The notes under the pieces: generated by a model
Database searches by the model: none
What the model saw: only the letters and a program-made list of their open reading frames with translations
What the model was told of the DNA's origin: nothing
Made by a program: the position numbers and the translations under genes
Part shown: in pieces, positions 17,236 through 26,348 of the stretch
Numbering within the stretch: position 1 is the stretch's first letter
Layout of the letters: every line of letters starts with the position of its first letter
NCBI GenBank assembly: GCA_963728075.1
Contig: CAVSIP010000001.1
Coordinates: 1 to 64,000 of the forward strand
Source of the DNA: CAVSIP01 sp963728075
GTDB lineage: Bacteria > Actinomycetota > Actinomycetes > JAFAQI01 > DASSKL01
DNA length: 64,000 bases
Reading direction: 5' to 3'

Positions 17236-18863
17236 GGCTGCCAGCCTTCCCAGCCCGGTCCGCGCACGAAGCGCCCCGGCTTCGCGCCGGTGTGCTCGCC
17301 GTCTTTGAGCACCTGCTCGCCGTTGACGAAGACGTGCTGCATCCCGGTCGCATACTGGTGTGGCTGGGCGAAGGTCGCGTGATCCTGAATCGTCGCCGGG
17401 TCGAAGACGACCACGTCGGCGAAATAGCCCGGCTTGAGCGCGCCGCGCTCGTGCAGCTTGAGATTCGCCGCCGGGAGCGAAGTCAAGCGGCGGATCGCGT
17501 CCTCCAGCGTCACCAAGCCCAGATCGCGGACGTAAGTGCCCCAGCAGCCGCGCGAAATTGCCGTAAGCGCGCGGATGCGGGCTGTCGTTTCAGGAACAAG
17601 CCCTCGGCTGCCATCAACTCGGCGTCCGAGCAGAAGCTCACGAACGGGAGCTGGACCTGCTTGCGGATGTTGTCCTCGGACATGGTGAAGTAGAGCGTGA
17701 AGATCCGCCCGCCGTCCTCGATCAGCAGGTCGATGGCGGTGTCTTCCGGCGACGTGCCGCGCGCCGCCGCGATCTCCGCCAGCGTCTTGCCGGTCAGCGG
17801 CTTGAGCGCCTCGGTGCGGAAGCCCGCGAGCATGATCTGCTCCGGCGATTCGACTTCCAGCCACATGTTTTCCCACTCGTCCGATGGCGTGCGCATCTCC
17901 TCGATGATCTGCGCGCGCGTTGCCGGGTCTTTCAGCCGCGCCAGCATCGCGTCGAGTCCGCCTTCGTGCGCCCACGGCGGCAGCGAGGCGCTCAAGCCGG
18001 TGCCGCCCGCCGGATACAGGTACATATCCGCCGTGACCGGCAGCCCCTCGGCGCGCGCCGCTTCGATCTTGCCGATCACGGTGTCCATTTTGTCCCAGTT
18101 TTCCCGTCCGGCGGCTTTCAGGTGATAGAATTCGGCGCGGATGTTTGCCTCGCGTGCAATCCGGATCAGTTCGTCGGCGGCTTGTTCGAAGAACCAGCCT
18201 TCGCTGCGGATGTGCGAGATGTACATGCCGTCGTGCTCGGCGACGACCTTCGCCAGTTCGATCAGTTCGTCGGTGTTTTGGAAGGTCGCCGGGGGATAGA
18301 TCAGCGCGGCGGACATGCCGACCGCGCCTTCGCGCATCGCCTCATGGAGCAGCCCGCGCATGTGGTCGAGTTCCTGCTCGGTCGGCGGGCGATCTTCGTA
18401 GCCCATCGCGTGAATCCGCAGCGTTGCCGAGCCGACGAACGAGGTGACGTTGCAGGAGACGCCGCGCTGCTCCAGAAATTCGAGATATTCGCCCAGCGTC
18501 GTCCACGTCACGTCGTACTCGATGTCCTCGTTGCCGAGGATCGTGCGCGCGCCGCTCGTCTTCATCTCGTCGCTCAGCGGACCCATCGACGTGCCTTCGC
18601 CCATGACTTCGAGCGTCACGCCCTGCCGAATCTCGCTCTGCGACCGACCGTCGGCGATCAGCGACTCGACCGACCAGCTCAGCATGTTGATGAAACCGGG
18701 CGCGACGGCTAAGCCGCTCGCGTCGATGACCGTCTTGCCTTCGAGCGTTCCCGGCGCGCCCAACGCGGCGATGCGGTCGCCCTGTAAGCGCGACATCGCC
18801 CCGATAGCTGGCTGTTCCGCTGCCGTCGTAAATTGTGCCATTCCGCAAAACGAGATCGAACAT
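17232..18863 (-). CDS. N-acyl-D-amino-acid deacylase-like amidohydrolase (frameshifted)
   Basis: About 543 residues, similar to D-aminoacylases of the amidohydrolase superfamily. The start MFDLVLRNGTIYDGSG and the end KPGYFADVVVFDPATIQDH are typical of this group. The first metal-binding motif, usually GFIDxHxHxD, reads GFINMLSWS, so the HxH pair is missing. Later conserved stretches (GYEDRPPTEQELDHMRGLL, MYISHIRSEG, AEFYHLKAAG) are present with plausible metal ligands. Frameshifts lie near 18,785 and 17,565. No promoter element is obvious; the gene is the first of a two-gene unit with the membrane protein. Confidence 0.85.
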
Positions 18864-18974
18864 GATCAATCGGCTCCGTGTGGCTGAGGTTCGCCCGCCG
18901 ATTATACCCCGAAGCCGATCGGGAAACGGCTCACAGCAGACCAATCCGCCGGGGCAACGCGGCAAAACGATCTG

Positions 18975-19139
18975 ACCGCCAAGACGCCTAGATCGCCAAG
19001 TGCGGGGACGCACCTGTGTGTGAGTCCGGTTTTTGGGGGCTTTGCAGTTGGTGAATATTTACCGTACCCGACTCTGTAGGGGCACGGCGCGCCGTGCCCC
19101 TACGCGCCGATATCTTGGCGTGCTTGGCGTCTTGGCGGT
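18975..19139. repeat. MITE-like element with 26-bp imperfect terminal inverted repeats
   Basis: The left end (18,975-19,000) begins ACCGCCAAGACGCC and the right end (19,114-19,139) finishes GGCGTCTTGGCGGT, its exact complement. Inner segments ATCGCCAAG and CTTGGCG also pair. No transposase is encoded within the 165 bases. Confidence 0.65.
19076..19103. repeat. Palindromic repeat family A, copy 5
   Basis: Perfect palindrome with ends GTAGGGGCACGGCG and CGCCGTGCCCCTAC, nested inside the MITE-like element. Confidence 0.85.
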
Positions 19140-19260
19140 TAACCTTCTTTTTCGGTTAGGACGATGCACTTAAGCGGACACCTGTACCATTTACCAGTTG
19201 ACCGCTTTACCGGGCGGTAGTATTTTTTACGGGTGCGTAGGAATATGAACACAACCTAAG

Positions 19261-19896
19261 ATGACCAAACTGTCGTACAAGGAGCGGGCGAATCACCGGC
19301 GCGAGCGTGAGATCTTGCTCAGCGCCCGTCGGCTGATTCAGTCTGGCGGCGCGTCCCAATTGAACATGGAGGAACTCGCCGAAGCGGTGGGGATCTCCAA
19401 GCCGACGCTGTATCAGCATTTCAAGAGCAAAGAGGATTTGCTCGCTCACGTTTTCGTGGACAGCTTGCACGAGTTCGAGCGCTATTTCTGCGCGCAGACC
19501 GGGCTTTCGCCGTTGGCGCGGCTGAAAGATGCGCTCCGGTTCATGCTGATCAACCGCTATTTCCGCGACGGACTGCTGACCGGCTTCGAAAACGACGTCT
19601 TCGTTTCGGTGCTGAACACGCGCGCCGACGTGGCTGCCGCCAAACAGCGGGTGATCGCCGAGATCGGCGCGGTGGTCGAAGCGGGCAAAGCTAGTGGCGA
19701 ACTGACTCCGGCAGTTTCTGGCTTGCTGGCGAGCTGCCTGTTCCTCAAGCTGGTGACTCTGCCGTCCGTCGCTTTGAACTGTATGAACGCGCCGGACGTC
19801 GATCGCGACGCGCTGATCGAGTTGATCGACGGCACGGTCGCCTTGTTCGAGCGCGCGGTCGTCGAGACCGGGTCGCCGCCGACCACATCCGCCTAA
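19261..19896 (+). CDS. TetR/AcrR family transcriptional regulator
   Basis: Regulator of 211 residues. The N-terminal helix-turn-helix reads MEELAEAVGISKPTLYQHFK (about residues 36-55), and the variable ligand domain follows. It lies 38 bases upstream of an MFS exporter gene on the same strand. The usual arrangement is that the regulator represses the exporter and itself and is released by an exported compound. No good ribosome site is seen before the ATG at 19,261; a downstream start is possible. Confidence 0.92.
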   Translation: MTKLSYKERANHRREREILLSARRLIQSGGASQLNMEELAEAVGISKPTLYQHFKSKEDLLAHVFVDSLHEFERYFCAQTGLSPLARLKDALRFMLINRYFRDGLLTGFENDVFVSVLNTRADVAAAKQRVIAEIGAVVEAGKASGELTPAVSGLLASCLFLKLVTLPSVALNCMNAPDVDRDALIELIDGTVALFERAVVETGSPPTTSA

Positions 19897-19934
19897 TCCA
19901 ATCGTCTAACAGCAATTTATCAAAGGGGAACACG

Positions 19935-21836
19935 ATGGCTCTTGCAGTTGAATCCTTTGCGACAGCCGAAGAAGAACGTGCCTATAAACGCCGCTGGATC
20001 GCGCTGTTGATCCTTAGCATGAGCTTGATCATCATCGTCATCGACAGCACGATCGTCAATATCGCCTTTCCGACCATCCGCGAGACGTTCGGCGCGTCCT
20101 ATTCGGATGCCGAGTGGATCAACTCGATCTATTCGTTGGTGTTCGGCGCGCTGCTGATCACGTGGGGCAAGCTGGGCGATCAATTCGGGCGGCGGAACAT
20201 TTTCATCGGTGGTGCGGTCGTCTTTGCTTTGGGATCGCTGGGGGTTGGCACGTCGGCGACGATTGGTATTGCCATCGGCAGCCGGGTGCTGCAAGGCTTG
20301 GGCGCGGCGATGATGTCGCCCTCGACGCTCTCCATCGTCTCGGCGACTTTCAAGGGCAAAGAGCGCGGGATCGCCTTCGGCATTTGGGGCGCGACGGCGG
20401 GCGTCTCCGCGGCGATCGGTCCGATCCTCGGCGGCTGGTTCATCGAGTACGGCACCAGTATCATGGCGCAGCCGTGGCGCTTGGCATTCCTGATCAACAT
20501 TCCGGTGGCGATCTTGGCGGTGATCGGCAGCTTCTGGGCGATCCGCGAAAGTCGCGATCCTAACGCCAAGCCGCACATCGACGTGATTGGGATTATCCTC
20601 GTAACGCTGTCGCTGGGCTTGATCGTCTTCGGCGCAATCGAGGGGCAGACTTACGGTTGGTTGGAAGCGAACAAAGTCTTCTCGTTGGGTCCGATCACCT
20701 ATCCCGTGCTGGCGGACGGCGTGACGGCGATCCCGGCGGGGACGGTCTCCTTTATCCCCTTTACCTTCATCGTCGGAGTCCTACTGCTCGTGGTGTTCAT
20801 TGCGGTCGAGCTCTGGCAAGAACGCCATGGTATTGAGCCGTTGTTCGAGTTCGGGTTGCTGCATTACCCCAGCTTTCGTTATGGCATGTTGACGATCTCG
20901 ATTGCTACGCTTGGCGAGTTTGGAACGCTGCTTGTTCTCTCGCTCTACATGCAGATCGCCAAAGGCATGGGCGCATTCGAAACGGGCGTGCAGTTGCTCG
21001 GCTTGGCGGGTGTGATGGTGGTCGCTGCGCCGCTGGCGGGAGCGCTTGTCGAGCCGCATCGGAGCCAAAGTGGATCATCACGATCGGGCATGGCGCTTGA
21101 AGCGACCGCTCTGATCTGGATGAGCCGCATTCTTTACGCCGACACGCCGCTGACCTCGATTACCCCGCCGCTGATGGTTTACGGTGCGGGCTTCGGTTTG
21201 TCGATTGCCCAGATGGCTAACCTCGTGCTCTCGGACATCCCCTTCGCAAAGCCGGAGTTGCTTCCGGCGCGGTCAACACCATCCGGCAGATGGGCGCGGC
21301 GCTCGGCATCGCCATCATCGGCGCGGTGATGTTCGGAACGTTCGCCAGCGCCTCGATTCCGCTGGTTGAGCAGAGTACCGCTTTCGAGGATTTCGGCGCG
21401 CGAGTCGCCGCTAATACGCGAGATTTCCCCGGCGTCGCGGACACTGGGCACGCTGATCGGCACTTTTGGCGATACTGCTAAATCCGCACTGATCGAGCAG
21501 TTGAACAACAACGAAGGCTTCGACAACTCGGTCGATCCGCTCGACATGATCTTGACCTACCTGCCGCCGGCGGCGCGTGCCGGCTTGAAGCTGACCGGCG
21601 TCAACCTCGACGATCCGGCGGTGGTCGCCCAGATTCGCAGCGAGTTACAGCCGGACCTCAACATCTTGGCGGCGGGCATTCTTGGACCGCTGGCTATCGG
21701 CTTCTCAACTGCTGCCCGCGCTGCCACTGGAACCGCCGCGATCTTCGTGGTCTGCGGCGCGATCTCCTCGCTGCTGCTGCCCAATTCCAAACGTGAGGAG
21801 AGTGAGGGCGAGCACGTTGCCGTCATGGCGCACTGA
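19935..21836 (+). CDS. MFS multidrug exporter, DHA2 (EmrB/QacA) family (frameshifted)
   Basis: Drug:proton antiporter of about 630 residues, probably 14 transmembrane segments. Motif A reads GKLGDQFGRRN after TM2, the TM1 motif D-like text is IDSTIVNIAFPTI, and the antiporter motif C region reads GATAGVSAAIGPILGGW. A soluble stretch near the C-terminus (about residues 500-560) resembles the extracellular loop of this family. Frameshifts lie near 21,060, 21,265 and 21,440. AAAGGGGAAC precedes the ATG. It is probably controlled by the upstream TetR regulator. Confidence 0.9.
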
Positions 21837-21863
21837 GCAGTCGCAAACTCAATCGGCGTACTT

Positions 21864-21892
21864 GTAGGGGCAGGTTTCAAACCTGCCCCTAC
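21864..21892. repeat. Palindromic repeat family A, copy 6
   Basis: Perfect palindrome with ends GTAGGGGCAGGTTT and AAACCTGCCCCTAC, 28 bases after the exporter stop. Confidence 0.9.
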
Positions 21893-22022
21893 TGATTTCG
21901 ATTCAGTGGACTCGTTCCAGTTCCAAAAACTGATTGCACCGGATCATGGATTTATCCGGTATGCTCTGGGTACTCACTCAACGTGATTCAGACGATCAAC
22001 CAGCCTAAGGAGTGAAAATCCG

Positions 22023-22331
22023 ATGTACATCGTTCACGTCGATATTCAAATCAAACCCGAATTCAGCCAGCAGTTCCGCGACGCGACCGTCGAGAACGCC
22101 AGCAACAGCATCCAAGAGCCGGGGATTGTGCGTTTCGATTTGCTCCAAGACAATGACGATGCGACGCACTTTCGCTTGGTCGAGGTCTATCGCACGCCCG
22201 CCGACGCCGACCTGCACAAACAGACCGCCCACTATCAGAAATGGCGCGATACCGTTGGCGAGATGATGGCGGTCGCGCGCGTGGGTACCAAGTTTATGAA
22301 TCTGTATCCGGAAGATTCCGGCTGGGTCTAG
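22023..22331 (+). CDS. Antibiotic biosynthesis monooxygenase (ABM) domain protein, LsrG/YgiN-like
   Basis: Protein of 102 residues, one ferredoxin-like ABM domain. The pattern MYIVHVDIQIKPE, EPGIVRFDLLQD, FRLVEVYRTPAD and HKQTAHYQKWRD is typical of LsrG/YgiN-like proteins, which include AI-2 phosphate isomerase LsrG and quinol monooxygenases. Which activity this one has is not shown. AAGGAGTGAAAATCCG precedes the ATG. A strong stem-loop follows. Confidence 0.9.
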   Translation: MYIVHVDIQIKPEFSQQFRDATVENASNSIQEPGIVRFDLLQDNDDATHFRLVEVYRTPADADLHKQTAHYQKWRDTVGEMMAVARVGTKFMNLYPEDSGWV

Positions 22332-22393
22332 CCGCGTTGTTACTCTGACGGCGAAATTGAGCGGAGTGGGGCAGTTTTTGCCCTGATAACAAA

Positions 22394-22423
22394 CGCGCCG
22401 ACTGGTCATTTCCAGTCGGCGCG
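22394..22423. terminator. Stem-loop between convergent genes
   Basis: CGCGCCGACTGG and CCAGTCGGCGCG form a perfect 12-bp stem with a 6-base loop. No long T-run follows, so termination is likely but unproven. Confidence 0.65.
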
Positions 22424-22439
22424 CAGCGTGCTGAACCAG

Positions 22440-22727
22440 CTACGGTTTGGCTCGATGCGGTAAGTTGCTCTCCGCCATGTCCGCATCGACCGGCATTTGC
22501 TTGGATGCCGGTCGCACCGGATCATCCGGCGCGCCGAAATCCCCGGCAAGCGCCTCGATCTGCGTCATCGCGTCGTAATCGAACTCCTGATACTGGCAAA
22601 TATCGCATTTCCATGCGGGCATCTGCGGCACGCTCAAGAGCATCCCGTGATGGATACTGGTATACGTTGCCAGTTCCGGTTGAAGAAAACCGATTTGGCA
22701 GCGAGGGCAGGGTATTTTTTCAGCCAT
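22440..22727 (-). CDS. YgiT/MqsA-type zinc-finger protein
   Basis: Small protein of 95 residues. It has two CxxC pairs, CPRC (residues 7-10) and CDIC (about 40-43), that should bind one zinc ion, as in the N-terminal domain of MqsA/YgiT. A DNA-binding antitoxin helix-turn-helix is absent, and no toxin gene is adjacent, so a toxin-antitoxin role is not supported. It lies just downstream of two signal peptidase genes on the same strand. Confidence 0.75.
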   Translation of the reverse strand: MAEKIPCPRCQIGFLQPELATYTSIHHGMLLSVPQMPAWKCDICQYQEFDYDAMTQIEALAGDFGAPDDPVRPASKQMPVDADMAESNLPHRAKP

Positions 22728-22754
22728 AGGAATGAACCCTCCTTTAGGAAAGTG

Positions 22755-23357
22755 CTACTGTTCAGGGAAGCGGTAGCGAGTGACGATCCCCCAGTCTTGC
22801 GGGGGCCAATAGCGGACGACAGCTTCGCCAATGATGCGATTTTTCGTCACCGGACCAAACGCGCGCGAATCGCGGCTGTTGTTCCGGTTATCGCCCATGA
22901 AGAAGTATTCATCTGCGCCCAGCGTCCACGAAGTATCGTTACATAAGCGTGTGCACGGCTCTTTGATATACGGCTCGTTCAGCGGCGTGCCGTCGATGTA
23001 GACTTGTCCTTCTTGCAGCGAGACGGTCTCACCCGGCAGCCCGATCAGCCGCTTGATCAGCAGCGGTTCGTTGGGCGTGCCGTCGTCGCCCGGCGGATCA
23101 AAGACCACGATGTCGCCGCGCTGCGGGTCGCCCAGCAGATAATTGGCGCGGCTGACGATCAAGAACTGATCCGCCCAGAAATTCGGCTGCATACTGGGTC
23201 CCTCGATGTAGAAGCGCACCGAGGCGAGATTGACCAACGTGTAAAACAACCCGATCAAGATGATGGTTTCGAGAAGTTCACGCACTAAAGTTGACCGCTT
23301 TAATTTCGGACGAGGCTTTTGCTCTGGAAGCACCGTCGCCATTGTCGTCGAGGTCAT
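22755..23357 (-). CDS. lepB: Signal peptidase I, tandem copy B
   Basis: Membrane-bound serine protease of 200 residues that removes signal peptides from exported proteins. One N-terminal membrane segment (LLETIILIGLFYTLVNLA) is followed by box B GPSMQPN with the catalytic Ser. Box D KRLIGLPGETV carries the catalytic Lys, and box E reads MGDNRNNSRDSRAFG. Its start overlaps the stop of copy A (ATGA), so both are co-translated. Sequence between the catalytic boxes differs clearly from copy A. Confidence 0.95.
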   Translation of the reverse strand: MTSTTMATVLPEQKPRPKLKRSTLVRELLETIILIGLFYTLVNLASVRFYIEGPSMQPNFWADQFLIVSRANYLLGDPQRGDIVVFDPPGDDGTPNEPLLIKRLIGLPGETVSLQEGQVYIDGTPLNEPYIKEPCTRLCNDTSWTLGADEYFFMGDNRNNSRDSRAFGPVTKNRIIGEAVVRYWPPQDWGIVTRYRFPEQ

Positions 23358-23968
23358 TGCGTCTCCTGCTCATGGTAACCCGGCATAACGTTCCAATCTG
23401 CTGGGGGCCAGTAGCGGACCAGCGCTTCACCGATCAAGTTCTGGCGCGGGACGGGACCGAAAACTCGCGAGTCGCTGCTGTGATTGCGATTATCGCCCAT
23501 CACGAAGTACTCGTCTTCGCCGATTATCCACGTCCGATCCGGGCAGTGGCGTGCGTCGCACGGTTCGTTGATATACGGCTCGTCGAGCATGGCGCCGTTG
23601 ACGTAGACCTGCGTGTCGCGGATTTCGATCGTATCGCCGGGCAGACCGATCACGCGCTTGATGTAATCTTGCGTCGGGTCTTTGGGATATTGAAAGACGA
23701 CGATTTGACCGCGCTGAGGCTCTGCCAAGAGATAATTGGCGCGGCTGACGATCAGGAATTGTCCGGTATAGAAGTTCGGCTGCATACTGGGACCATCGAC
23801 GACGAAACGCGCGGTTGCCAAATTGACAAGCGCGTAGAGCACGGCAACCAAGACAATGGTTTCGCCGATCTCGCGGAGGCTGGAAATCGTTCTGCGATAG
23901 TGGAGCCGGGGGCGCGAGAGTGTTTCTGCCGGAGCTGGCTGCAAGGCTGTTCTCGTTTCTTCAAGCAT
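23354..23968 (-). CDS. lepB: Signal peptidase I, tandem copy A
   Basis: Signal peptidase I of 204 residues. It has one membrane segment (TIVLVAVLYALVNLA), box B GPSMQPN (Ser), box D KRVIGLPGDTI (Lys) and box E MGDNRNHSSDSRVFG, all canonical. Together with copy B it forms a two-gene unit with a 4-base overlap. Paralogous signal peptidases often differ in substrate preference; nothing here shows which substrates each serves. Confidence 0.95.
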   Translation of the reverse strand: MLEETRTALQPAPAETLSRPRLHYRRTISSLREIGETIVLVAVLYALVNLATARFVVDGPSMQPNFYTGQFLIVSRANYLLAEPQRGQIVVFQYPKDPTQDYIKRVIGLPGDTIEIRDTQVYVNGAMLDEPYINEPCDARHCPDRTWIIGEDEYFVMGDNRNHSSDSRVFGPVPRQNLIGEALVRYWPPADWNVMPGYHEQETQ

Positions 23969-24138
23969 TTGTTCGCATTATAAACCCGCAGACCGTCACG
24001 GACAATGCGAACTTGACTTTCTTCACCATTTCTTAGCTTTACGCGAGTCGTTTGGGATTTCGTTTAATCAAGGCGCGGTTTACATGACCCAATGATGCAT
24101 TTTAATGGAGTATATTTCCTCTCAAATCGCTGGTTGTC

Positions 24139-24164
24139 GCCCCTCTCCCCGCGGCGGAGAGGGG
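24139..24164. repeat. GC-rich repeat family B, copy 2
   Basis: CCCCTCTCCCCGC and GCGGAGAGGGG form a hairpin. Confidence 0.7.
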
Positions 24165-24194
24165 ATTTTAAAAGCCTTCTGCGAGCTGTCTTTA

Positions 24195-24235
24195 CCCCCT
24201 CTCTACGTAGTGGAGCGGGGGCAGGGGGTGAGGTT
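24195..24235. repeat. GC-rich repeat family B, copy 3
   Basis: CCCCCTCTCTAC pairs imperfectly with GTGGAGCGGGGG and is followed by CAGGGGGTGAGGTT, the tail shared by the family. Confidence 0.7.
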
Positions 24236-24263
24236 AACAAAAAAACCTACCTCTGGAGGAGTT

Positions 24264-24288
24264 GTAGGGGCGCAGCGCGCTGCGCCCG
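24264..24288. repeat. Palindromic repeat family A, copy 7 (divergent)
   Basis: GTAGGGGCGCAGCGC and GCTGCGCCC form an inverted repeat; the right end lacks the final CTAC. Confidence 0.65.
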
Positions 24289-24385
24289 TTCTCCGTATTT
24301 AGTCATTAATCTGCTTAAGCAGCGCGAATCACGTCTCGCGCTATAATGAAAAGTGTATAGACCGACCAGCCGAACGAGGCGTGCT

Positions 24386-25307
24386 GTGGAACGCATCCTG
24401 ATTGTTGACGACGGGCACGAAAACCGGGAGTTTATCGCCGAATACGTCCTCCAGCCCAACGGCTACGAGGCGCTGATGGCGAAAGACGGCAAAGAAGGGT
24501 TGGAGCATGGCGATTGCCGAACACCCTGACTTGATCTTGCTCGATTACCAACTGCCGCGCATGAACGGGATCGAAGTGCTGCAGGCGCTGGCGGAGCAGG
24601 GGATCACGATCCCGGTGATCCTGATGACCTTCTACGGCTCGGAGGAGGTCGCCATTGAAGTCTACCGGCTCGGCGTGCGCGATTACGTCAAGAAGCCGTT
24701 CACGGTCGAGGAGATGATGCTCGCCATCGAGCGCAGCCTCGGCGACGTGCGTCTGCGTCGCGAGAAAGACGCTCTCACCGAGCGGCTGATTCAGGCGAAC
24801 CGCGAGCTGCAGAATCGGCTGCAAGAACTGAATGTCCTCTACGGTATTGGCAAGTCCGTGACCAGCCTGATGCCGTTGGATCAACTGCTGCCGCGCGTGG
24901 TCGATGCCGCGATCAAGCTGACCGGCGCGGAGGAAGGCGCGCTGAGCCTGCTCGATGCGGATAAACTGACCTATCGGGCGGTCAAGCAGCGCGCGCTGGC
25001 ACACGCGCAGACGGTCAGCGCACCCTGCGATGATCAGGTCTCGCTGCACGTCGTGGAGCATGGTCAGCCGTTGATTTTGACGCCGGAACAGCTCGAACGC
25101 GCGCAGCGTCCGGCGCATTCGATCGCCGCCGCGCCGCTAGTGATCCGCAATCAACCGATTGGTGCGCTGACCGTCACCAGCTTGTCGAGCGACGGTCACG
25201 CCTTCACCAAATACGACAGCGCGCTCTTGAGCGCACTCACCGATTACGCCGCCATCGCGGTCGAGAATTTCCACAATCTCGCCGCGCTCGAACAGATGAA
25301 ACCCTAG
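24386..25307 (+). CDS. Response regulator with REC and GAF domains (one frameshift)
   Basis: About 306 residues. The receiver starts RILIVDDGHENREF with the phospho-Asp in LILLDYQLPRMNG and Lys in DYVKKPF. A coiled coil (ALTERLIQANRELQNRLQEL) links it to a GAF domain that begins LNVLYGIGKSVTSL. There is no output enzyme or DNA-binding domain, so it probably works through protein contacts. It starts with GTG at 24,386. A frameshift near 24,505 splits the receiver. A family B repeat follows. Confidence 0.88.
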
Positions 25308-25370
25308 AACTTCCCACGCGTTCCGTGAATTGTAGCGGCGCGCGGCTGCATACCTCTTGCCAGCTTTTCT

Positions 25371-25409
25371 CCCCCTCTCCCTATGGAGAGGGGGTCGGGG
25401 GGTGAGGTC
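25371..25409. repeat. GC-rich repeat family B, copy 4
   Basis: CCCCCTCTCC, TATGGAGAGGGGGTCGGGG and the GTGAGGTC tail. It is the clearest member of the family and lies between convergent genes. Confidence 0.75.
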
Positions 25410-25414
25410 AAGCC

Positions 25415-26205
25415 TTAGATCGACCGCATTTGTCCGCCGTCGACGCGCAGCGTCGCGCCGGTGATGTAGCTCGCTGCCGGGGAGAGTAGATAGGCGGCGG
25501 CTTGCCCGTACTCGTCAATCGTGCCTAATCTGCCCAGCGGGATATTCTTCAGGCTGCGCGCGCGCGCTTCTTCAAAACTGATCCCCAGCCGATCGGCGGT
25601 TCCTTGATCGAGCTGGGTGACACGATCGGTGTCAATCCGTCCCGGAATCAGGTTGTTGACGCAGATGTGATCGCCGGCGAGTTCGTCCGCCAGCGTCTTC
25701 ATCAGCGCGACGACCCCGGCGCGCATCACACTCGACAGCACCAGCCGCTCAATCGGCTCCTTCACCGACGACGAGGTGCTGGTCAAAATCGCGCCGCCCT
25801 CGCGCATGTAGGGGAGCACAGCGCGGATCATGCGGACGCTGCTCATCAGTGTGAGTTCGAAGGCTGCCTGCATGCTCTGCCACTGTCGTCACTGATTTCC
25901 TTGAAGTAGGCGGCGGGCGGTCCCCCCGCATTGACGAATAAGCCGTCAATCCGTCCCCAGCGCGTCACCGTCTGGTCGACCCACGCGGCGATCGCTGCCG
26001 GGTCGGTTACGTCGCAGGCGACGCCGAGTGTCTCGGCACCGAATTCCTGCGCCAGCGTGCTTGCCGCCTGCTCGATGTCCAGCGCTTCCCGGCTGCACAT
26101 CGAGACACGTGCGCCTTCCCGCGCCAGCGCCCGTGCCGTCCCATAGCCGAGACCCTTGCTGGCGGCGGCGACCAGCACAACTTTACCGTTCAAACCTAAG
26201 TCCAT
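25415..26205 (-). CDS. Short-chain dehydrogenase/reductase without the YxxxK motif (one frameshift)
   Basis: SDR-fold protein of about 263 residues. The cofactor motif reads VAAASKGLGYGTA (an AxxxGxG variant), NAGG is present, and the end RVDGGQMRSI is family-typical. The catalytic Ser region TSTSSSVKE is followed by LSSVMRAG where active SDRs have YxxxKAG, so Tyr and Lys appear replaced by Ser and Arg. Subfamilies of this kind are annotated as oxoacyl-ACP reductases or SDR proteins without known activity. A frameshift near 25,880 splits the gene. AAAAGATAAGGATACC lies upstream of the ATG. Confidence 0.88.
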
Positions 26206-26348
26206 TGGGTATCCTTATCTTTTGAACTCATGGTCACAGGATGCGAAGCGGCGGCTCGCTGCTCACTGCCGCGAGATCCGCCTGATTTCGCTGATTCTGT
26301 CCATGAGACTGCGCCTGAATTGAGGAGTGGAGCCGCGTTCCCGCATGA

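Larger units (their letters stand above)
18864..19260. other. Intergenic region with a MITE-like inverted-repeat element
   Basis: About 400 bases between divergent genes. It contains the inverted-repeat element at 18,975-19,139 with a family A palindrome inside. No gene is supported. Confidence 0.7.
23969..24385. other. Repeat-rich intergenic region
   Basis: About 415 bases holding two family B hairpins (24,139-24,164 and 24,195-24,235) and one family A repeat (24,264-24,288). No gene is supported. Confidence 0.7.

Noticed and set aside
22440..22727. Toxin-antitoxin antitoxin (MqsA-like)
   Set aside because: Only the zinc-finger part is similar; the DNA-binding domain and a toxin gene are absent.
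4517..25409. CRISPR array
   Set aside because: The repeats are palindromic, scattered and separated by genes; there is no regular spacer structure and no cas gene.
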